The notes beneath the pieces were generated by a model. That model did not search any database. It saw only the letters and a list, made by a program, of their open reading frames with translations, and was not told where the DNA came from. A program made the translations under genes and the position numbers. Below are positions 14,929-22,300 of a stretch of DNA of 27,920 nt, one piece after another. The stretch spans positions 1 to 27,920 of IMG/VR virus record IMGVR_UViG_3300027974_000133; one strand, 5' to 3'. Within the stretch, counting starts at the first letter, position 1; the number at the start of each line of letters is the position of its first letter. Origin of the DNA: a virus.

Positions 14929-15276
14929 ATGAGCAGAAAAAAAGTAAATTTAGAAAATATGAGTCAAACCCACGGAAAGATTGAAAATATTCAATATAAA
15001 ACACTAGATCAAATTTGGGGTGATAATGTCAATTCAAGATATCAAAGCACTAATGAGAAGGAATATGTCAATTTTCTTAACGACATGAACAAGAGTGACC
15101 TGCAATCTCATGCTAATAAAATCGGTTTAGTGCCTATTGATAATCGCGAAACACTTACAAAAAGATTAATTGCAGAATTTAGAAAACATGTTTCACTTTT
15201 TAATATTCCAAAATCAAAAGAAAGCACTGTTAGTTTAAATAAAAAAGCAAAAGATATTCTATCAGAAGGTAAGTGA
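14929..15276 (+). CDS. Small basic protein with SAP/HeH-like segment
   Basis: This 115-aa soluble protein starts 5 nt after AAGGAG. Residues 46-87 (YVNFLNDMNKSDLQSHANKI, then GLVPIDNRETLTKRLIAEF) have the helix-extended-helix look of SAP/HeH domains: two helices around a short turn, the second ending in a basic stretch. I associate similar small proteins with the region after the capsid gene in T4-like aquatic phages. The N terminus is charged and the C terminus lysine-rich. It is the first gene after the terminator, so it needs its own promoter; none is obvious beyond AT-rich TTTATAATATAG just upstream. Function unknown; nucleic-acid or head-associated binding is inferred. Confidence 0.65.
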   Translation: MSRKKVNLENMSQTHGKIENIQYKTLDQIWGDNVNSRYQSTNEKEYVNFLNDMNKSDLQSHANKIGLVPIDNRETLTKRLIAEFRKHVSLFNIPKSKESTVSLNKKAKDILSEGK

Positions 15277-15289
15277 TATTAATAAGAAA

Positions 15290-15314
15290 ACTTTTATTTA
15301 GTAAAAATAAAAGT
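15290..15314 (+). other. Perfect 10-bp inverted repeat abutting a GTGTAAT element
   Basis: ACTTTTATTT (15290-15299) and AAATAAAAGT (15305-15314) are exact reverse complements with a 5-nt spacer. The last two bases are the GT of the GTGTAAT at 15313. There is no T-run after it, so it is not a classical terminator. It could be an operator or an mRNA 3'-end stabiliser. Confidence 0.5.
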
Positions 15315-15319
15315 GTAAT
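15313..15319 (+). promoter_or_regulatory. GTGTAAT element before beta-roll fibre gene
   Basis: Exact heptamer 16 nt before ATG 15329, with no Shine-Dalgarno. It overlaps the right arm of a perfect 10-bp inverted repeat. Confidence 0.5.
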
Positions 15320-15328
15320 TTTTATTAA

Positions 15329-17389
15329 ATGAGTACTCCTACTGGAAATCTATATCTTCAAGCCTACAATGCAGAGTTAAATAAATATGTAGAGCTACCA
15401 TCGAGTTTAGGAGCACTTAGTTTTTATCTATCTCCAAGTGGTTTTGCTTCTAGCCGAACTGCGAATTTTAGTGGTTTTGCATTTTCTAGACCACTTAAAG
15501 TTAATGGTTTGGAAATGATGCCAATAAATATTGGAGTAAATAATCTTACTGGAAGTGGTGTATTTCAACAAAATATTGGATTATTTAATAATAGTTTTTT
15601 CGATAAAATAGATTTTGTTAAAACTGGTTATTTAGGAGGATTTAATATTGGTTATTTTAATGTTGCAGCAAATAGCATCAATAGTTATAATTTTGGTTAT
15701 TTTAATAATCAAGTAGATTCCTTAACTTCTTTTAATATTGGCGCAGCAAATTTTAATTCTGGATCAGATTCATCATGTATTGTTGGTCAAGATAATATTC
15801 TTAGAACTGGAAGTTTTGTATATTTTATTGGCAAATCTAATAATATAAAAAGTGGTTCAGAGGTTATCGTGTTTGGAAATAGTAATGTTTTAAATGAATT
15901 AACTAATAGTTCTATTTTTGGACAAAGCAATGAAATCTCAGGTTCATCTTATTTAAATTTATTTTGTGACGCAAATACTGTAATAAATACGTCTAATTTA
16001 AATAATTTTGGAGAAGGCAATTCTTATAATAATGCTGTTGATATAAATTTATTTGGTATTGATAACACCCTAACAAATGCAACACAAGATAATATTTTTG
16101 GAAATTTAAATGTTTTAAATAATACAAGTCAAAATACAATTTTTGGTATATCTAATAGTTCAACTGGATTGCAAAATATTATTTTTGGTAATTTAAATAC
16201 TGCTAATGGAATCGGTGAGAATATTTATGGTTCAAATAATATATTCAATCAAGATACAGCTCAAGATTCTATTTTTGGCAACGAAAATAATTTAAGTGGA
16301 ACAGATGGTAATACTTTATTAGGAAATAATAACCAATTAAATCGATCAATAATAGATCAACTTTACAGAGTCGCGCTTACTGGTATTACTGGAGCAGGAC
16401 CAACACTTTTCACTGGAATTACTGGTTATCAAATGCTTGGTGGTTATACTGGAACTACTAGCGGTGAAATGTTTGGTGGAAGTTTTAATTTCATAGTTGG
16501 AAATAACAATCAAACAAGTTTAAATGAATTTTCTTATATTTTTGGAGATAGTAATCAAGTATTAAATAATTCAACTTCTTATATATTTGGATCAAATAAT
16601 TATCTAGAAAAAAGTAGTAATTCATATGCATTTGGAGAAAATAATTCTATTTCTGGTTTTGAAAATTATGTTATTGGAAATAATAATGAAGTAAGATCTG
16701 GAGATTATAATTCTATATTTATTGGAATTAATTATACTCCAACAGGAGCAAATAAAACCGCAACAATTTCTTTAGCAACAGTTGATAACAAAATAGAAAT
16801 TAATCCATCTGAAATAAGACTTGATTCTATAAATAGACCAAAGATTAATGGTGAAAATATTATAATTCAAAGCGAATTCGATACCATAGCAAATTCATTA
16901 AATCAAAATGGACCAATGTTTACAACTAATACATTTCAAGATCCATATTATGATAAATTAGCTAATAGAATATTTATATCAGGTTTTAATTATGATTCTG
17001 GAGCATCTACTAGTTTAGTATCTCCCGCTCAAGAGTTTACGGCAACTTCTACTTTATTTTTAAATAAATTTAATATATTTAGCACAACCTCTTATGTTGG
17101 AGTTAGTGGATTTAATGTTATATATGGTAACCATACTGTATCACAATTCTCTCCAGCATGGCTAGTTGTTGATAGCTCAACCTCTGGAGTTTACTATAAA
17201 AATGATATTACTCCATTTAATGTAACACCCCAAAGTGGATGGTATGCTACTGGATTTATGGATGGTGGTCTTTTATATACTGGAACAAGTGTTGATTTTG
17301 GAGTTAACCTTGTAATGGGTACTAGATCAGGATATATGTCAGTTAGTACAGCTTCATTTGGAACAATGTATGTTCCATTCTTTTATTAA
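15329..17389 (+). CDS. Beta-roll/beta-solenoid tail fibre or adhesin
   Basis: This 686-aa protein has three parts. The N terminus (1-65) is a likely attachment region. Residues 66-475 are built from short degenerate repeats. The early ones are NIGxxN-like (NIGVNN, NIGLFN, NIGYFN, NFGYFN, NIGAAN). The later ones, about 13-20 residues long, follow a IFGxxNxLxxS pattern (SSIFGQSNEISG, DNIFGNLNVLNN, SYIFGDSNQVLN, SYIFGSNNYLEK). They recall the trimeric beta-roll heads of YadA-type adhesins, where such repeats stack into a coil. Residues 540-686 form a non-repetitive beta domain ending in SFGTMYVPFFY, probably the receptor-binding tip. It opens the adhesion region. Exact receptor and virion position are unknown. 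Confidence 0.75.
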   Translation: MSTPTGNLYLQAYNAELNKYVELPSSLGALSFYLSPSGFASSRTANFSGFAFSRPLKVNGLEMMPINIGVNNLTGSGVFQQNIGLFNNSFFDKIDFVKTGYLGGFNIGYFNVAANSINSYNFGYFNNQVDSLTSFNIGAANFNSGSDSSCIVGQDNILRTGSFVYFIGKSNNIKSGSEVIVFGNSNVLNELTNSSIFGQSNEISGSSYLNLFCDANTVINTSNLNNFGEGNSYNNAVDINLFGIDNTLTNATQDNIFGNLNVLNNTSQNTIFGISNSSTGLQNIIFGNLNTANGIGENIYGSNNIFNQDTAQDSIFGNENNLSGTDGNTLLGNNNQLNRSIIDQLYRVALTGITGAGPTLFTGITGYQMLGGYTGTTSGEMFGGSFNFIVGNNNQTSLNEFSYIFGDSNQVLNNSTSYIFGSNNYLEKSSNSYAFGENNSISGFENYVIGNNNEVRSGDYNSIFIGINYTPTGANKTATISLATVDNKIEINPSEIRLDSINRPKINGENIIIQSEFDTIANSLNQNGPMFTTNTFQDPYYDKLANRIFISGFNYDSGASTSLVSPAQEFTATSTLFLNKFNIFSTTSYVGVSGFNVIYGNHTVSQFSPAWLVVDSSTSGVYYKNDITPFNVTPQSGWYATGFMDGGLLYTGTSVDFGVNLVMGTRSGYMSVSTASFGTMYVPFFY

Positions 17390-17416
17390 TTCTTTTTAAT
17401 TAATTTTTAATTGTTC

Positions 17417-17423
17417 GTGTAAT
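17417..17423 (+). promoter_or_regulatory. GTGTAAT element before BppU-like gene
   Basis: Exact heptamer 14 nt before ATG 17431, in a 41-nt AT-rich gap, with no Shine-Dalgarno. Confidence 0.5.
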
Positions 17424-17430
17424 TTATTAT

Positions 17431-17805
17431 ATGGCTACTTCATATAATATAGAAACTATACAAGGTGACAACATACAACTTTCCTTAAGAGTAAGAAATA
17501 CAGATAATACACCAATAAATTTAAGTGGATACGATGTTAGAGGTGTTGTAAGATATGCTTACGGATACACAGGAAATGAACAAGTTTTATTAAATTTAAA
17601 TCCATTTATTGTATCTGGAAATAATGGATCATCTTATCCATCTGGTATAGTAAATATAAATGTTGATTCTTATACAATGGCAGCTATTCCTGTTGGAGTT
17701 TTTGTTTATGATATAGAAAGATTTCCTTATGGAATACCAACTGGTAATTCTATAAAACTAATCAGAGGAAAATTTGTTGTAAGCCCAGAAGTAACATCTT
17801 TTTAA
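17431..17805 (+). CDS. Baseplate/fibre-attachment protein, BppU-N-like Ig domain
   Basis: This 124-aa all-beta protein matches the pattern I know from BppU N-terminal-like domains of phage baseplates: QGDNIQLSLRVRN (11-23), PINLSGYDVRGVVRYAY (28-44), a central SGNNGSSYPSGIVNI segment, MAAIPVGVFVYDIE (83-96), and IKLIRGKFVVSPEVT (108-122). Such domains hold receptor-binding proteins on the baseplate or tail tip, often N-terminal to or encoded just before a collagen-like or fibre protein. The next gene starts 4 nt after its stop and does encode a collagen-like protein, so the two probably assemble together. No catalytic residues are expected. Confidence 0.72.
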   Translation: MATSYNIETIQGDNIQLSLRVRNTDNTPINLSGYDVRGVVRYAYGYTGNEQVLLNLNPFIVSGNNGSSYPSGIVNINVDSYTMAAIPVGVFVYDIERFPYGIPTGNSIKLIRGKFVVSPEVTSF

Positions 17806-17809
17806 TTTT

Positions 17810-18364
17810 ATGGGAGATGTAATCGTAGATGTAATCTTGCCAAACGCAATCACAACGGATGTAACTTCTCCAAGTTTTCCTGCGAATGCTAATGTGTATA
17901 TTCCTGGAGCCCAAGGTCCTCAAGGTCCAGCTGGTCCAGCTGGCACTGGCGCTGCTGATCTTTTTAAAATAATAAATGTAAGTGGACAAGCAGATTTAAT
18001 TCCTACTGGAATAGAAACTTTAAGATTTGTTGCTGGTACTGGAATTTCAATACTAACAAATACAGATTTAAACCCTTATAAATCAATTAAAATTGATGCT
18101 TCTCCATTAAGCGGATATTTTGAGCGTGAAAATATATTGGGTTATAAGGCTAATCTTACGGCTGGATCAGATAACTACTATATTCAATATCCACAATCAT
18201 TAAGTACTACGCCAAAATCAGTAGTTTGCACCTTTCAGAACACAATAGATGATATGGCCTATTATTTTAATATTGGTTCAATAAATAATTCTGGATTCTA
18301 TATAAATTTTAGTGATAATTTACTAAATAATGGGTATTTTTTAAATATTCAAGTTAAAAAGTAA
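17810..18364 (+). CDS. Collagen-like receptor-binding protein
   Basis: This 184-aa protein has a beta-rich N terminus, then a short collagen-like stretch of Gly-X-Y triplets (GAQGPQGPAGPAGTG, residues 33-47) that would trimerise, then a linker with FVAGTGISILTNTD typical of phage fibres. Residues 125-184 (YYIQYPQSLSTTPKSVVCTF, then NSGFYINFSDNL) form a small beta domain that is also present at the C terminus of the next gene (YQINFPVAFGSTPKVLATLE, then GYTGLLSDNI). I read it as a receptor-binding head, of a kind common in phage fibres. The start lacks a Shine-Dalgarno and is probably coupled to the BppU-like gene. Confidence 0.75.
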   Translation: MGDVIVDVILPNAITTDVTSPSFPANANVYIPGAQGPQGPAGPAGTGAADLFKIINVSGQADLIPTGIETLRFVAGTGISILTNTDLNPYKSIKIDASPLSGYFERENILGYKANLTAGSDNYYIQYPQSLSTTPKSVVCTFQNTIDDMAYYFNIGSINNSGFYINFSDNLLNNGYFLNIQVKK

Positions 18365-18371
18365 AAAATAT

Positions 18372-18378
18372 GTGTAAT
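18372..18378 (+). promoter_or_regulatory. GTGTAAT element before short repeat fibre gene
   Basis: Exact heptamer 30 nt before ATG 18402. The extra distance holds a Shine-Dalgarno AAGGA (18386-18390), 11 nt from the start. Confidence 0.45.
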
Positions 18379-18401
18379 AATGTGAAAGGAAATAAATATA
18401 T

Positions 18402-19217
18402 ATGATTAGTGCATTCAAACATCTTAGGCTTAGTGGATATAATTTAACTCCAGTTCAAAGTGCAGCTTGGGATAACAGCTCAACACTAAGACTTGGATTC
18501 GGAAATAGTGGTTTAGCTTACTATAGTGAACTTACTGGAATTAGTGGTTATTTAAAAAGTTTAATTGATGTAGCGAATGCTGACGTAAATAGCGTAAATA
18601 ATTTAACAGGTAATCTTTATATAACAGGTGGAGATGGAATTACTATAGATGTAAATTCTTCACTTGGTGAAATTAAAGTAGTAGGCAATAGTGGATATTT
18701 TCAAGCTCTATCAAATCAAGTTTCTAGCAATTTAGCACTAACTGGTAGTAATCTATATAACTTATTTACTACATTTACTGGTTCAAGTACTGCGTCTATT
18801 GGAATTATAAGTGGACAACTTACAGCTACTGGTAGTCTTTTAGATAATAAAATCAACTCCTTAAGTGGCTATGTTAATACTCAAGACAGTTTACTAAGCC
18901 AACGAATCGTAAATACTGGCAGCATTTTAGATAATAAAATAGATAGCTTAAGTGGCTATGCAAATGCAACATATGTTGCAAAAACTAGTCAACAAGTATT
19001 TTCTACAACATTAAATGTTGGATTAGATGCATATCAAATTAATTTCCCAGTAGCTTTCGGATCTACACCAAAAGTATTAGCAACTCTTGAAGTTCCTGGA
19101 GATGTAATGTATAACTTATCAACAAAATCAATTGGCACAGCTGGATATACAGGATTACTTTCTGATAATATTTTAGAAGCTGGAGCAAAAATCCATACTT
19201 TTGCTTCCACACAATAA
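18402..19217 (+). CDS. Short tail fibre with shared coiled-coil repeats
   Basis: This 271-aa fibre protein begins with ISAFKHLRLSGYNLTPVQS and a GGDGITIDVNSSLGEI segment that recur in phage fibre shafts. Residues 143-188 contain two copies of the repeat TGSxLDNKINSLSGYVNxQD, which also builds the two large fibres downstream. The C-terminal 60 residues (YQINFPVAFGSTPKVLATLE onward) share a domain with the collagen-like protein at 17810. So this gene joins the shaft module of its right neighbour to the tip module of its left neighbour. It is probably a trimeric short fibre or a fibre tip. A Shine-Dalgarno supports the start. Confidence 0.75.
   Translation: MISAFKHLRLSGYNLTPVQSAAWDNSSTLRLGFGNSGLAYYSELTGISGYLKSLIDVANADVNSVNNLTGNLYITGGDGITIDVNSSLGEIKVVGNSGYFQALSNQVSSNLALTGSNLYNLFTTFTGSSTASIGIISGQLTATGSLLDNKINSLSGYVNTQDSLLSQRIVNTGSILDNKIDSLSGYANATYVAKTSQQVFSTTLNVGLDAYQINFPVAFGSTPKVLATLEVPGDVMYNLSTKSIGTAGYTGLLSDNILEAGAKIHTFASTQ
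18825..18966 (+). repeat. Two copies of the TGSxLDNKINSLSG repeat
   Basis: Two adjacent coding repeats, TGSLLDNKINSLSGYVNTQD and TGSILDNKIDSLSGYA. The smallest set of the repeat family shared by three fibre genes. Confidence 0.8.
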
Positions 19218-19221
19218 TTAA

Positions 19222-19240
19222 CTAGTGTAATATTCACTAG
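19222..19240 (+). other. Palindrome CTAGTG/CACTAG around the GTGTAAT element
   Basis: CTAGTG (19222-19227) and CACTAG (19235-19240) are exact reverse complements separated by TAATATT. The left arm contributes GTG of the heptamer. It could be an operator or a 3'-end hairpin of the upstream mRNA. Confidence 0.5.
19225..19231 (+). promoter_or_regulatory. GTGTAAT element before giant fibre gene
   Basis: Exact heptamer 106 nt before ATG 19331, the longest distance in the window. It would give an mRNA leader of roughly 90 nt containing two hairpins and a Shine-Dalgarno AAGGA (19314-19318). Confidence 0.45.
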
Positions 19241-19271
19241 AATAATAGAATTAATAATTCTTTTACTCTTT

Positions 19272-19311
19272 AGTTCGCCTTAAAAAGCGACAGTTTGGCC
19301 TAAAAACCAAC
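19272..19311 (+). promoter_or_regulatory. Two tandem 20-nt hairpins with compensatory stem changes
   Basis: The two 20-nt units, AGTTCGCCTTAAAAAGCGAC and AGTTTGGCCTAAAAACCAAC, lie head to tail. Each folds as G, T, one bulged T, a 3-bp stem, an 8-nt loop C-Y-T-A5, the complementary triplet, A, C. Two stem pairs covary (C-G to T-A at positions 5/18; C-G to G-C at 7/16), while the loop A-tract and outer bases are kept. They end 3 nt before the Shine-Dalgarno of the giant fibre gene, so a translational operator or other RNA-binding site is inferred. Confidence 0.6.
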
Positions 19312-19330
19312 AAAAGGAATAAAAAGAAAA

Positions 19331-22300
19331 ATGGCACAGATTTTTAAAGCTAAAACATTAGTAGCCAACACTGGAAAGTTTGCCTATGAAGTTTCTGGGC
19401 CAAATTTAGTTTACAATACTGGCAATCAAAATATAGATGGATCTAAAAATTTCTATATTCGCCCAACTGTAAATGGTACTGGAGTTTTATTAAGTGGTGA
19501 AGCAACTAGTCTTCCATCTACAATAGTTTATACCACTGGCAATCAAACCATCTCTGGAACTAAAACTTTTATACAAGATACAGTATTTGGCGACTCGGCA
19601 CAAGGGGATTTTTTAGTTATTTCTGGTAATACTTTCACAATATATGGAAGTGGTAATTTTACTAGTGGACTCTTTGTAAATGGAAATCCAGTTCTTACTG
19701 GAATAGATTTAAGTTCGTATGCTACAAGTGCTAATTTATTTATAACTGGTTCTACTTTAAATAATAAGATCAATAGTTTAAGTGGATATGTAAACTTTCA
19801 AGATGTTATCTTTAGTGGTCAAATAGCATTAAGTGGAAGTAGACTTGATAACAAGATAAATTCGTTAAGTGGATTATTTACGTCTTATACTGGATCTTTA
19901 GATACAACATTTGCGACAGATGCTCAATTATTTAATACTGGCTCGACTTTGGACAATAAAATCAATTCTCTCAGTGGATACGTAAATTCACAAGACAATA
20001 TATTTAGCGGTCAGATATTCAACACTGGTAGTAGATTAGATAATAAAATAAATTCTATCAGTGGTTACATTAATTCTCAAGATATTTTATTCAGTGGGCA
20101 AATATCGCTAACTGGTAGCAATCTTAACGATAAGATAAATTCTCTAAGCGGTTTATTTACAACTTATACTGGAAGTTTAGATGCTACATTCGCAACTGAT
20201 CTTCAATTATTTAATACTGGATCGACTTTAGACGCTAAGATTAATAGTTTGAGCGGATACGTAAATTCTCAAGATAATATCTTTAGTGGGCAGATAAGTT
20301 CTACTGGATCTAGTTTAGATTTTTCTAAAGAAAATCATATTATTGAAGACCGATCCTTTATTCTTAATGGATTTATTATGAATTCATTACCTGAAGGAAG
20401 AAATGTTCGTTACTCTATTTCATTTGATGGAGCAACAACGAATTATAATTTAACTCTTCCTTCTGTTGGTCAGACTGGCGATAAATTTTATTTATCTTTA
20501 ACTACACCTAGCAATACTAACTTAAATATTAACCGCGTAATTCCTGGTCCACCAGGTTTTACTTTAATTGAAGCTGTTGCAGCGGGAACTATATTTAATA
20601 AAGGATATTACATTAATCAAATATTTGATGGAACTACTATCCCAAATTATATATCAATGGATAATTTAATGGGATTCGCTTCTATAATAAATCTTAATTT
20701 AAGTGGATCTATATTAAATAATAAAATTAATTCGCTGAGTGGATATATTAATTCTCAGGATATTATATTCAGCGGTCAAACATTTAACACGGGCAGCAGA
20801 CTAGACAATAAAATTAATTCTTTAAGTGGCTGGTCAGCATCCTCGGCAAATCTTTTTGCTACTGGATCTGCGCTATACAACAGCATCGTTTCTTTAAGCG
20901 GTCTATTCACAGGATATACAGGATCTCTAGATGCTAATTTCGCAACTGATGCACAATTATTCACTACTGGATCAAGTCTAGATAATAAAATTAACTCTTT
21001 AAGCGGCTACGTTAATTCACAAGACAATATTTTTAGTGGCCAAATATTTAATACGGGTAGCATATTAGATTCTAAAATTAATTCGTTGAGCGGTTATGTT
21101 AACTCACAAGATATTATTTTTAGTGGACAAACTTTCAGTACGGGTAGTAGATTAGATAACAAGATTAATAGTCTAAGTGGATATGTTGATAGTAAAGACA
21201 TCATTTTTAGCGGTCAAATAGCTTCTACTGGTTCTAATTTATATAACAGCATTATTTCCTTAAGCGGTTTATTTACAGGGTACACTGGAACTCTAGACGC
21301 TAACTTCGCAACAGACGCACAATTATTTACTACGGGTTCTATTTTAGATAATAAGATCAATTCGTTAAGTGGAATTTCTGTATTAACTTCTGGTAATCAA
21401 ACAATAAATGGCATAAAAACTTTTAATAGTGGAATAATTTTTCCTAATTCTGCTAATGGATCTCCAATTAATTTTGCTCAAACAAGAGCTATTAATTTTC
21501 AATCTCTTGGAGGAATTAATTCAGCCGCTATATATGGAACTTATAATGGTTATCCAAAAATTGCAGTAGCATTGTCTCAAGCAGCTACCCCAACACCCTC
21601 TTTTCCTTTAGAAGATTTGATAGAAATTAAAGGAAATTCATTTGGTTCCCCAGCATTATCTTCTGTAATAGCATCTAATATTGCTATAACTATTTCTGGT
21701 AATCAAGTATTAACTGGAGTAAATCTTAGTTCTTACGCTACAGTTGCTAATTTGTTTTCTACGGGTTCTATTTTAGACAATAAAATTAATAGTTTAAGTG
21801 GAGCATTTACATCTTATACTGGAAATTTAGATGCTAATTTTGCAACTGATGCACAATTATTTACCACGGGATCAACTTTAGACAATAAGATCAACTCTTT
21901 GAGTGGGTACGTCAATTCACAAGATATTATTTTTAGCGGTCAAACTTTCAACACTGGTAGTAGACTAGATAACAAAATCAATTCTCTTAGTGGTTATATA
22001 AATTCTCAAGACATTGTTTTCAGTGGGCAAATATTCAATACTGGAAGCATATTAGATAATAAAATCAACGCTCTAAGTGGATATGTTACAGGAATCACTG
22101 GAACATTTGGTACATTACCAGCAAATTTATATTCTACTGGTGCTACTTTGGATGCAAAAATCAATTCTTTAAGTGGATATGTCAATTCCCAAAATATCAT
22201 ATTTAGTGGTCAGACATCCAACACAGGAAGCAGATTAGACAACAAGATCAATTCACTTAGCGGTTATGTAGATAGTAAATCTATAACTTTACCAAGTACC

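Noticed and set aside
19272-19320. PreQ1-type riboswitch (A-rich hairpin next to a Shine-Dalgarno)
   Set aside because: Loop and tail do not match the preQ1 class I pattern and there are two tandem copies with no queuosine gene nearby.
20776-20964. Several - strand frames of about 60-90 codons inside fibre and lectin genes
   Set aside because: They are by-products of low-complexity coding repeats on the + strand.
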